Shown here: piece after piece, positions 1 through 7,056 of the stretch
Layout: each line of letters starts with the position of its first letter
Numbering within the stretch: position 1 is the stretch's first letter
Source: an uncultured Dyadobacter sp.
Lineage (GTDB): Bacteria; Bacteroidota; Bacteroidia; Cytophagales; Spirosomataceae
Assembly (NCBI GenBank): GCA_946481035.1
Contig: CAMLNK010000091.1
Coordinates: forward strand, 1 to 9,269
Direction: 5' to 3'
Length of the DNA stretch: 9,269 nucleotides
Program-made: the position numbers and the translations under genes
Notes under the pieces: model-generated
Seen by the model: only the letters and a program-made list of their open reading frames with translations
Database searches by the model: none
What the model was told of the DNA's origin: nothing

Positions 1-1075
1 CTTTACCGATCAAAGTGTTGAATGCCGGCAAGGTGAGGTAAACGACCAGCAATGCGATTGTACCGGCGATCATCGCGATCAGAATCGATTCGCCGATAAA
101 CTGGCCCACGAGAACCCCTTTGTTTGCACCGGCTGTTTTGCGGATACCCACTTCCTTTGCACGTTTTTCGCTGCGGGCGGTGCTGAGGTTCATAAAATTG
201 ATACAGGCGATCAGCAGGATGAATGCCGCGATAATGCCAAACAGCCTGACGATCGCGATACGCCCGCCTACGACTTTGCCATTCTCAAAATTGGAATACA
301 AATGCCATAGGGTAATAGGGTGGAGGAAAACCTCGTGTTCCTCGGTTTTGTTGGAATGCCGGATTGTAATATCCCTGATCTTTTCGGCAAAAAAATCCGG
401 ATTGGTGCCGGGTTTCAGTTGGACGTAGGTCCGGACGCTGTTGAACGTCCAGCCCTCGTCTGCCGCGCCGATCTTTTTCAGGTATTCAAAAGGAAGAATG
501 TATTCAAACCTGAATTCGGTATTGGGCGGCAGGTTCTGCATGACGCCGGTAATCGTAAAATTGTCCTTGTCTATCGCTATAACTTTTCCCAGCACATCCT
601 CGGTGCCAAACATTTTGATGGCCATTTTCTGCGTGACCACCATCGAGCCGACCGAATTGAGCGCCGTTTGCGGGTTACCTTGCAGAAGCGGGAAATCAAA
701 CATGCTCAGGAAAGCCGCATCGGTAATAATGGCCTCGCTGGATATTTTTTTGTCGCCCACGCGTGCCACAAACCAGCGTGAATAGTTGCGGGAAATGTTG
801 CTTACCTCCGGGTATTCCGCTTTCAGGGCAGGTCCGAGCGTCTGCGGGGTCGAATTCCAGCATTGCAGTTTGCCGTCGAAAGTCCCGCGGTTCCAGGCTT
901 CATACAAATAATCCTTGTGTTTATGGAAGCGGTCGTAGCTGATTTCATTATACATCCAGAAAAGGATAAGCAGCGCGCTCGCCATACCAACCGATAATCC
1001 CAGGATATTGATCGCCGAAAAAGCCTTGTTCCGGAGCAGGTTCCTGAATGCGATTTTGAGATAGTTTTTTAGCAT
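1..1075 (-). CDS. ABC transporter permease, MacB_PCD/FtsX type (3' end beyond window)
   Basis: The N-terminal 358 residues of an inner-membrane ABC permease are visible; the rest lies beyond position 1. The start ATG (1073-1075) has an AGGAAG ribosome site 9 bases upstream (1085-1090 on this strand). The protein opens with MLKNYLKIAFRNLLRNKAF, typical of Bacteroidota FtsX-like permeases. A first membrane helix follows (about residues 21-42), then a periplasmic MacB_PCD domain (about 45-265). Next come a second helix (about 275-297), the cytoplasmic coupling segment STARSEKRAKEVGIRKTAGA (298-317), and the start of a third helix (about 328-348). Family members are usually near 800 residues with two FtsX domains, so over half is missing from view. 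Such proteins work with a separate ATPase to move peptides, antimicrobials or lipoproteins; the substrate cannot be told here. A role with the glycan genes is not indicated. Confidence 0.94.
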   Translation of the reverse strand, partial: MLKNYLKIAFRNLLRNKAFSAINILGLSVGMASALLILFWMYNEISYDRFHKHKDYLYEAWNRGTFDGKLQCWNSTPQTLGPALKAEYPEVSNISRNYSRWFVARVGDKKISSEAIITDAAFLSMFDFPLLQGNPQTALNSVGSMVVTQKMAIKMFGTEDVLGKVIAIDKDNFTITGVMQNLPPNTEFRFEYILPFEYLKKIGAADEGWTFNSVRTYVQLKPGTNPDFFAEKIRDITIRHSNKTEEHEVFLHPITLWHLYSNFENGKVVGGRIAIVRLFGIIAAFILLIACINFMNLSTARSEKRAKEVGIRKTAGANKGVLVGQFIGESILIAMIAGTIALLVVYLTLPAFNTLIGK

Positions 1076-1183
1076 CTTGTTGTTCTTCCTGACAAATCTG
1101 AGAATGTTAACTCAAATAGCCTGCCAAAGAATTAACTAACTAATAATCAAAATCTTGTAAAATATATGGTGCGGGATTATTGT

Positions 1184-1213
1184 CCGGTTGCGAACAGTAC
1201 ACGTTCGCCCCGG
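1184..1213 (-). terminator. Possible hairpin between the GH29-like gene and the permease gene
   Basis: GCGAAC (1190-1195) pairs perfectly with GTTCGC (1203-1208) around a 7-base loop. CCGG outside it (1184-1187 and 1210-1213) can add four more pairs across a small internal loop. It lies about 30 bases after the stop of the GH29-like gene and more than 100 bases before the permease start, a fitting place for a terminator. On the minus strand it is followed by ACAATAATCC rather than a run of T, so a classical Rho-independent terminator is not shown; it may instead be an mRNA 3'-end stabiliser. The rest of the 1076-1241 gap is AT-rich near the permease, and I could not identify a convincing promoter there. 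Confidence 0.3.
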
Positions 1214-1241
1214 GACGCCTGGATTAACCGGTATGATGGTT

Positions 1242-3737
1242 TTATTGGTATAACTCAAATTCCATGATACCCATTGACCCGCCCGGATCACCTTTTTTCT
1301 CCGGTTTCAGCGACCTGATCTTGAACAATCGCGCGTCGATAGGATCAAATGTTAGATTGATGACTTTGTCTGAATTGTCCTTTTTGTGCAGAAGCGTCTT
1401 CCATTCTTTGTTGTCTGCCGAGGCCATAACCAGAAATTCCGTCGAATGACCGGTCGGTGAGAATGTGATTTTGGCCCGCCTGATGCCCTTTTGCACTTTT
1501 GTAAGATTTACCAAAAGCGTCCAGGGATATTGGCCGCCAGCCAGGGCCATTGTTGAAAGGTCGCCGTCGACCGCGTTTTCGGCAAAGAAAATGTGGCTGG
1601 AAGGGCCGAGAGGTGCCTCATTATTAGCCCGCAGCTCGGCGGGTTTACCGAGCGCAATATTAATGGCTGCATTCTTTACAGCAACCTTTTCGTATTTCAA
1701 ATTGAGTAACTGACCGACTTTGTCGTCCACAACGGGCCGTTTAGTGCCTGCCTTGCTAAGAATGTTGTATTCCACAATCCGGTAATCTTCGGTAGCAGGA
1801 ACATCCTTCAAACCATCAGGTGCAAACTTATCGTTCCCATTTTCCTGAATACCAATCATGTACGACTTGCCCGCTTCGAGCGTGAGCGGCGGGATAGGGG
1901 CATATTGAAAGCCGTCCTCCGATACTGGCAAGGCGCCCGCATTCAATGAAGCGGTCAGCATGGGATAATCGTCTGTGAAGCGTTTGATAATGATCGCATG
2001 CCGGTCGTTGTTCCCCTGAACAAATTTGCGGCCGATCTCGGTGAGGCGGATCGGGACGGGGCCTACCGTGATGCGCATTCCCCGGTAATAGCTATTCGGT
2101 TCGGTTTTGCCTTCCGAAGCAGGTGGCGCGGCCGCGAGTGTGGCCGAGCGCGCATTGGCGGCTGTTCGGTTGGAACCAGTCAGGATGGTAAATGTCTGGT
2201 CAAGCACTTTACTTGCAGATTTTCCCTGCCTGACCGATATGGCCTGTACCCGGCAAGTCTTATCGATCAGGATCGGTGCCTTGTATAGTTTGGACGCCGT
2301 CGTAGGCCGGCTCCCGTCAATGGTATAGTATATTTTTGAACCGGCCGGCGCAGTCAGCTTCAATTTCTGGCTGGTACTGTAATCGACGGTATCGGAAAGA
2401 GAAGCCCGCGGCGTTTCGCTCCATCCCTGGCTTTTCTTGACAAAACTGGCAATCTGTTTCAGCTCTTCTTCGTATAAGTCGGGTAGAATGTCGCCGTCGG
2501 CAGGTACGGGGTAGCTTAATATATAAGTGGCACCGGCTTCCCAGTTTTTCTTGATATTTCTGATCATCATATCCAGCGGTTTAGGAGACCGCAGTTTAGG
2601 ATCTTCACGCCACGACCATGTATTATCCAGCAAATTCACGACCTCGACGGCCAGTTTTTTTCTGACAGTAGCAGGTTTAGCGACTTCCAGCGCAGTTTCA
2701 TAGGGTGATGTACCCCCTTCATACACAATCACATCGGTATTGGGGTATTGGAGTACAGTGCCTCCATTGTAAATTCCGGTATTGTTGGAGAAGATAACCT
2801 TGGGATTGTTGGCCCGCATAATGGGGATCATCTTGTTCCACGGAAACCAGTTGTAGTCGAATCCCTGATAAAGCTCGGTGGCGGAAGTCATATCGATCCA
2901 AAGGCCGTCCACGCCCATTTGCACCAGCTCCCTGATCAGCCCCTGGTTCAGCGTACCGTAGGTACCGTCCAGGCCGGTGTCGACAATGTCCTTATTCCAG
3001 GCCTTATCCGGGGCAAAATAGGCTATGAACTTGATTCCTTTCCGGTGGCAGGCGTCAACCAGCTCCTGCACCAGGTTCCGTTTTGTCTTCAATTCCAGCT
3101 TACTCGGTGTTTTGGAAGGCCACAGACGGACGCCATCACCTGCATTGATAGTGACAGTCAGTACTTTACCTCCCAGATCGATCACATTTTGCGCCCATTG
3201 GTCGGCATTGAACTTGGTAATCCTTTTTTCAAACTGCGCTATACCATCCTTGCCTTTGAGCGAAGGTGGTGTGAATATACCCCACTGTATAAAAAAGCCG
3301 AATTTAGCGTCGGCGAACCATTTGGAGCGATATGGAGCGGCTTCAAAAGTGAGCGACTTGGTGGCGGTGGCACCCTTTGAGTCGGTCACTTTGGCGGTAA
3401 AGGTGTAATTTCCTTCCTTGGTAGCCATACCTTGGATTTTGCCGTTCTTGTCGAGCTTCAGGCCGTTCGGTAATGCGCCGCTGGTCATAGACCAGCTGTA
3501 CGGAGGCGTTCCGCCATCTGCGGTCAGTTGAAAAAACGGCGATGGCCCGGCTTCCGTCCACGATTGGTAAATGATGTTATCGACAAATGCGGGATAAAGC
3601 GATGTCTGAGGACTTTTTTGGTATTCGCTGGAAGATGTCGTGGTAATACGAAGCCCTGAGTTTTGCCCATACATGGACAATGGGGTCAAAAAATACACAA
3701 ACGCAATACCACAAACCCATTCGGAAATCCTTTTCAT
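1242..3737 (-). CDS. Secreted multidomain GH29-like glycoside hydrolase (divergent alpha-L-fucosidase family)
   Basis: This 831-residue protein starts with a signal peptide (MKRISEWVCGIAFVYFLTPL, cleavage near YGQ, residue 25). An Ig-like putative He_PIG domain follows (about 56-133, with GGTPPYSWS and LPNGLKLD). The GH29-type barrel spans about 139-440. It is recognised by KFGFFIQWGIFT (145-156), LVQELVDACHRKGIKFIAYF (222-241), GVDGLWIDM (275-283) and the end motif ILSYPVPADGDI. D282 matches the GH29 nucleophile. The fucose-binding histidines of characterised enzymes are replaced: Q151 in place of H in FGxFIHWG, and NAGDG (198-202) in place of HHDG. A chitobiase-C-terminal-like domain (446-518, YYTIDGSRPTT), an Ala/Ser-rich linker (520-548), an uncharacterised beta-rich module (about 549-660) and an F5/8 discoidin-like domain (about 693-831) follow. 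The frame stays open for 81 codons upstream, but the ATG at 3735-3737 is chosen because it sits directly before the signal peptide. A glycosidase acting outside the cytoplasm is likely; its sugar specificity is uncertain. Confidence 0.88.
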   Translation of the reverse strand: MKRISEWVCGIAFVYFLTPLSMYGQNSGLRITTTSSSEYQKSPQTSLYPAFVDNIIYQSWTEAGPSPFFQLTADGGTPPYSWSMTSGALPNGLKLDKNGKIQGMATKEGNYTFTAKVTDSKGATATKSLTFEAAPYRSKWFADAKFGFFIQWGIFTPPSLKGKDGIAQFEKRITKFNADQWAQNVIDLGGKVLTVTINAGDGVRLWPSKTPSKLELKTKRNLVQELVDACHRKGIKFIAYFAPDKAWNKDIVDTGLDGTYGTLNQGLIRELVQMGVDGLWIDMTSATELYQGFDYNWFPWNKMIPIMRANNPKVIFSNNTGIYNGGTVLQYPNTDVIVYEGGTSPYETALEVAKPATVRKKLAVEVVNLLDNTWSWREDPKLRSPKPLDMMIRNIKKNWEAGATYILSYPVPADGDILPDLYEEELKQIASFVKKSQGWSETPRASLSDTVDYSTSQKLKLTAPAGSKIYYTIDGSRPTTASKLYKAPILIDKTCRVQAISVRQGKSASKVLDQTFTILTGSNRTAANARSATLAAAPPASEGKTEPNSYYRGMRITVGPVPIRLTEIGRKFVQGNNDRHAIIIKRFTDDYPMLTASLNAGALPVSEDGFQYAPIPPLTLEAGKSYMIGIQENGNDKFAPDGLKDVPATEDYRIVEYNILSKAGTKRPVVDDKVGQLLNLKYEKVAVKNAAINIALGKPAELRANNEAPLGPSSHIFFAENAVDGDLSTMALAGGQYPWTLLVNLTKVQKGIRRAKITFSPTGHSTEFLVMASADNKEWKTLLHKKDNSDKVINLTFDPIDARLFKIRSLKPEKKGDPGGSMGIMEFELYQ

Positions 3738-4022
3738 AGCAGCAAGGTTGTTTTGGCAAATATGGCTAGAAATATTGTGCCAGGTGGTTACTGCTGCGTT
3801 ATAATTAGCCTGCGACACACTTGAACAGGGAACCGGTGAAAAAAAACATGATCGGTGCCGAAGAATGATTTTTACCCCGGACATGCCTATCCAATATGGC
3901 AGTAGAAATGGTAAGGCATTGAATACCTGTCGATTCGGAAGTGCCGACCGGATGCGGAGGAGCAGGTTTCTCCTGCGCATTGAGGTAGTAAATGAACCGA
4001 AAAGAAACTTGTTTATTAAATA

Positions 4023-4042
4023 ATGTACATATGTATGTACAT
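4023..4042. promoter_or_regulatory. Candidate operator palindrome upstream of the propeller-isomerase-GH38 operon
   Basis: ATGTACAT (4023-4030) and ATGTACAT (4035-4042) flank a 4-base centre ATGT. Each 8-mer is itself a perfect palindrome, so the element is both a direct and an inverted repeat with half-sites 12 bases apart centre to centre, about one helical turn. It ends 38 bases before the ATG of the first plus-strand gene and overlaps where a -33 box would lie relative to the possible -7 element at 4049-4056. A dimeric helix-turn-helix regulator bound here could block or assist the promoter. The regulator is not in the window, and I cannot name the family from the site alone. Confidence 0.45.
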
Positions 4043-4048
4043 ATAAGC

Positions 4049-4056
4049 TATATTTA
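4049..4056 (+). promoter_or_regulatory. Possible Bacteroidota -7 promoter element
   Basis: TATATTTA matches the Bacteroidota sigma-A -7 consensus TAnnTTTG at every fixed base except the last. It lies 24 bases upstream of the ATG at 4080 and just downstream of the ATGTACAT palindrome. No clear TTG box is found about 20 bases upstream; that place is taken by the palindrome, which would suit an activator-dependent or repressor-covered promoter. The AT-richness of the segment makes a chance match possible. Confidence 0.3.
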
Positions 4057-4079
4057 GGTAAAAATTGAATAACGGGGGA

Positions 4080-5279
4080 ATGAAGAACACCATTCTGATT
4101 TTAGGGATAGTCGCTTTCTCGTGTGCCGGACGCGTGTACGGACAGACGCGCGCTGTGCACCGCAACCTTAATGTCAATGAATTTACAGCCTCACCGGCGC
4201 CGGAATGGTCCAACCTGTTTTTGAGAAAATCGGGCTGGCTGGGCGGTGACGGTATCTTTGCGATCCCGTTGTCCGGTCGTGATGCCCGGAAAAAGGATAG
4301 CATTTTGTTCCTTTTCAGCGATACAGTACTGGGGGAAATCGAAGGGGGCGCGCTGAAATCGGGATTCTCGATGGTAAACAATTCGGTGGCATTGTTGAAA
4401 GGTAAAACACCCGACCCGGCCAACGCCGCATTCCGGATTGCGGGAACAGGAGAGACACGTCAGGCTGTATTTGTCCCGAAAGCGGACAAGCCCGATAAGG
4501 ATACTTATTTCTGGCTGGGCGACGGATTTGTAAGCCCGGAAGCTGGTAATGACCTTTTTATTTTTGCCTACAAAATTACGAATACACACGATAACTCTGC
4601 GTTCCCTTTTAAAGAAACCGGCAATTCGGTGATCAGGGTGCCCGCGGGCAGTCATTTCCCCTACGCCGACCAACAGCAATTCGAACTGCCATTCAACGAT
4701 TACAATGCAGGTGAGGAGACAATCTCGTTTGGTGCAGGAGTATATAATAGCAGCAAAGCGGCAGGGGAGGCCTCGCCTGACGGTTTTGTTTACATTTACG
4801 GCACTAAAGGTCCTACCAAAAAACTCGTTGCGGCAAGGACGAGCCCGGCCCGGCTCACATCGTTTGATCAATGGGAATTCTGGGATGGTACCGGCTGGTC
4901 GAAGCAAGCGGGCGCGGCGGCAGCTTTAAGCGATTCCGTTTCGAATGAATTGAGCGTGAGTATGCTGGCGCCCGGTAAATATGCGCTTGTGTATCAGCTA
5001 AGCAGCATTTTTCCCGAGATCTGTATGCAGGCAGGGCCCACGCCTTACGGGCCGTTCGGGCCGAGAATCGTATTGTACAAGACCTCTGCCGATATCAAAG
5101 ACCCGGATCTTTTTACCTACAATGCGAAAGCCCATCCGGCTTTGTCGGAACCGGGCGAATTACTCATTTCCTATAATGTAAATACTTTCAAATTTCTCGA
5201 AGTTTTACCAAAGCAACCCAACCTCTATCGCCCGCGTTTTGTGCGGATCAGATTTAATCAAAGCTCCAAATCGAAATAA
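4080..5279 (+). CDS. Secreted DUF4185/DUF5005-like beta-propeller protein, putative glycan-active
   Basis: This is a 399-residue exported protein. The signal peptide MKNTILILGIVAFSCAGR ends near VYGQ (residues 19-22). The frame is open from an upstream TTG at 4065, but the ATG at 4080 is preferred because it gives a normal signal peptide. The GGGGG just before it is too close to be a standard ribosome site. Motifs recall the DUF4185/DUF5005 five-bladed propeller families, distantly like GH43/GH62-type enzymes: GWLGGDGIFAIPL (52-64), ILFLFSDTVLG (75-85), MVNNS (98-102), YFWLGDGFV (143-151), FDQWEFWDGTGW (262-273), EICMQAGPTPYGPFGP (313-328) and a final NLYRPRFVRIRF. The repeated acidic spots at blade starts (D57, D81, D148) are where such folds usually place active-site or metal residues. 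Activity is not established for this family, so a hydrolase role is inference. Its stop is 2 bases before the isomerase start, which indicates co-transcription. C15 is not in a good lipobox. Confidence 0.82.
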   Translation: MKNTILILGIVAFSCAGRVYGQTRAVHRNLNVNEFTASPAPEWSNLFLRKSGWLGGDGIFAIPLSGRDARKKDSILFLFSDTVLGEIEGGALKSGFSMVNNSVALLKGKTPDPANAAFRIAGTGETRQAVFVPKADKPDKDTYFWLGDGFVSPEAGNDLFIFAYKITNTHDNSAFPFKETGNSVIRVPAGSHFPYADQQQFELPFNDYNAGEETISFGAGVYNSSKAAGEASPDGFVYIYGTKGPTKKLVAARTSPARLTSFDQWEFWDGTGWSKQAGAAAALSDSVSNELSVSMLAPGKYALVYQLSSIFPEICMQAGPTPYGPFGPRIVLYKTSADIKDPDLFTYNAKAHPALSEPGELLISYNVNTFKFLEVLPKQPNLYRPRFVRIRFNQSSKSK

Positions 5280-5281
5280 AA

Positions 5282-7033
5282 ATGCCTTCGAATTACGACA
5301 AGTTTCCTTTCATAGAAGTAAGCAAATCATCCGACATATGCTTTGTGGGCTGGGATGGTATTTTTCAGGAGATAACGCGTTTTGTTCAGACAATTAACCG
5401 GTCGAAATGCGTGATCTGTATGGATATGTATCACGGAGTCGAAGCAGCGCCGGTGCGAGAGGCGATCCGCCGGCATATGGGCACCGCCGTTGCGTTCCAT
5501 ACGAATGTTGCGCTCAAAAGTGTGGAAGAAATCGGCACAATGGTTTACCCGTTTGTGACGGACGACCAGGTCTTCGGAAAAATGAATGACCTCGAAATGA
5601 CCGACTTTTTTGAAACCGACGGGCTGGACCGTGTACGCCAACAGATTCGTAATATCGAATCGGGGACGGTCATTGTTTATGGCGAGGGGGCCACTCTTTT
5701 CGCCGATGCCGACCTGGTTGTGTACGTGGATCTCGCCCGGTGGGAAATCCAGAAAAGAATGAAGCGCGGCATCGTCGGAAATTTCGGGATGGATAATGCC
5801 GATGAGCTTTTTGCATTGAAATACAAACAGGGCTATTTCCTCGACTGGCGCGTTTTCGACCGGCATAAGCTCCGTATTTTCGATCGTATCAACTTTTTTA
5901 TGGATGCCAACGTGCCCGATGAACCCAAAATGGTGGGCGCGCAGATTTATCATCAGGGATTGGATGAAGCCGTGAAAAGGCCTTTCCGCGTCGTTCCGTT
6001 TTTTGACCCGGGGCCATGGGGCGGACAATGGTTGAAAGAAGTTGCCGATCTCGATCGTGGGGAGGTGAACTATGCCTGGGGCTTCGATTGCGTTCCGGAA
6101 GAGAATAGCCTGCTTTTTAAGTTTGGCGAACACATTTTTGAGCTTCCGTCGATCAATCTGGTGCTAACCCGGCCGCAGCAATTGCTCGGTGAGCAGGTTT
6201 ATCGTCAGTTCGGCGCTGAATTCCCGATCCGGTTCGACTTCCTCGATACCATGGATGGCGGCAATCTCAGCTTGCAGGTGCATCCCACGCGCGCTTACAT
6301 CAAGGAGCATTTCGGGATGGACTATACCCAGGATGAAAGCTATTACTTCCTGGAAGCGGGCGAGGACGCCTGCGTATACCTGGGTACGCGCAGGAACGTG
6401 CAGGGCGCCGAGATGATCACCGATCTGGAAAAAGCCCAGAGCGGGTCGGAGGATTTCGATGCTGAAAAATATGTGAATAAGCTGCCGGTCCGGAAGCACG
6501 ACCACATTCTGATCCCAGCCGGTACGATCCATTGTTCGGGGAAAAACGCGGTGGTGCTCGAAATTTCGGCTACCCCCTACATTTTCACCTTTAAATTATG
6601 GGATTGGGGCCGGCTCGGCCTTGACGGCAAACCGAGGCCGATTAACATTGAGCACGGTAAAAACGTCATCGACTGGGGCAGAGATGAGGATTGGGTGAAG
6701 GAAAACCTTTTCAATAATGTCGAGGAAATTTCGGTTAACGGCCATTCGAGGGAAGAATCGACGGGTTTGTTTAATACCCAGTTTATTGAAACCAGAAGGC
6801 ATTGGTTCGACAGAAAAGTGACGCATTATACCAACGGCAACCTGAATGTGGTCAATCTGGTAGAGGGAGGCGAAGTCGTGGTGGAGAGTCCGGACGGCCT
6901 TTTTGAGCCCTATGTGATCCATTATGCCGAAACGTTCATCGTTCCGGCGGATGTCCCTTCCTACACGATAACGCCATCGGGGAAAAGTGTGGGAGAAAAA
7001 TGCGCCACACTGAAAGCCTACGTAAGAAAATAG
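5282..7033 (+). CDS. Class I mannose-6-phosphate isomerase with N-terminal kinase-like domain
   Basis: This 583-residue cytosolic protein has no signal peptide. The C-terminal part (about 236-583) is a type I phosphomannose isomerase, interconverting mannose 6-phosphate and fructose 6-phosphate with a bound divalent metal (zinc in characterised enzymes). All four expected metal ligands are visible: Q332 and H334 in LSLQVHPT, E352 in DESYYFLEAG, and H417 in IPAGTIHCSGK. The downstream LEISATPYIFTFKLWDWGRL block is also kept. ManA-type enzymes are about 310-400 residues; the extra 235 or so N-terminal residues recall nucleoside or uridine kinases (VICMDMYHG 44-52; VYGEGATLF 132-140; then DADLVVYVDLARWEIQKRMK; GYFLDWRVFDRHK) but contain no GxxGxGK(S/T) P-loop. 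Long isomerases of this design occur in other Bacteroidota, so the fusion is not a frameshift artefact. Lying between two exported proteins, it probably handles the monosaccharide they release after import and phosphorylation. Confidence 0.93.
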   Translation: MPSNYDKFPFIEVSKSSDICFVGWDGIFQEITRFVQTINRSKCVICMDMYHGVEAAPVREAIRRHMGTAVAFHTNVALKSVEEIGTMVYPFVTDDQVFGKMNDLEMTDFFETDGLDRVRQQIRNIESGTVIVYGEGATLFADADLVVYVDLARWEIQKRMKRGIVGNFGMDNADELFALKYKQGYFLDWRVFDRHKLRIFDRINFFMDANVPDEPKMVGAQIYHQGLDEAVKRPFRVVPFFDPGPWGGQWLKEVADLDRGEVNYAWGFDCVPEENSLLFKFGEHIFELPSINLVLTRPQQLLGEQVYRQFGAEFPIRFDFLDTMDGGNLSLQVHPTRAYIKEHFGMDYTQDESYYFLEAGEDACVYLGTRRNVQGAEMITDLEKAQSGSEDFDAEKYVNKLPVRKHDHILIPAGTIHCSGKNAVVLEISATPYIFTFKLWDWGRLGLDGKPRPINIEHGKNVIDWGRDEDWVKENLFNNVEEISVNGHSREESTGLFNTQFIETRRHWFDRKVTHYTNGNLNVVNLVEGGEVVVESPDGLFEPYVIHYAETFIVPADVPSYTITPSGKSVGEKCATLKAYVRK

Positions 7034-7056
7034 TGATTGATACCCGGTTTATAAGA

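Larger units (their letters stand above)
3738..4079. other. Divergent intergenic control region, no gene seen
   Basis: These 342 bases separate two divergently transcribed secreted-protein genes. The minus-strand frame of the GH29-like gene stays open across most of it, but the predicted residues (rich in R, C and H, ahead of a signal peptide) do not look like protein. The side near the plus-strand operon (about 4005-4065) is strongly AT-rich and carries a palindrome and a possible -7 element. Close to the GH29-like start, CATATTTG (3757-3764, minus strand) matches five of the six fixed bases of the Bacteroidota -7 element TAnnTTTG, but no matching TTG box lies at the proper distance. A small 5-bp hairpin (GCAGG/CCTGC, 3962-3976) is also present. 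No RNA gene or riboswitch was recognised. Confidence 0.6.

Noticed and set aside
1..1075. The FtsX-type permease as a sugar exporter or importer belonging to the glycan locus
   Set aside because: The MacB_PCD/FtsX family is not known for sugar uptake, and a 166-base gap with a hairpin separates it from the GH29-like gene.
2748..3380. 210-codon open frame on the plus strand inside the GH29-like gene
   Set aside because: It lies wholly opposite a gene with clear domain motifs and shows no recognisable domain, signal peptide or ribosome site.
3962..3976. Short hairpin GCAGG-TTTCT-CCTGC in the divergent region
   Set aside because: Five base pairs with no T-run and no gene ending nearby; likely chance, so not listed as a terminator.
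3738..3980. 81-codon in-frame extension ahead of the GH29-like protein
   Set aside because: Its composition is not protein-like and it would place the signal peptide in the interior of the protein; the methionine at 3735-3737 is the natural start.
4107..4125. Possible lipoprotein cysteine (C15) in the propeller protein's signal peptide
   Set aside because: The preceding residues AFS do not match a lipobox well and the following AGRVYGQ lacks the acidic residues of Bacteroidota lipoprotein export signals; a signal peptidase I site near YGQ fits better.
5327..6133. 268-codon open frame on the minus strand opposite the isomerase gene
   Set aside because: It is antisense to conserved phosphomannose isomerase sequence, and its product is rich in H, N and I with no family resemblance.
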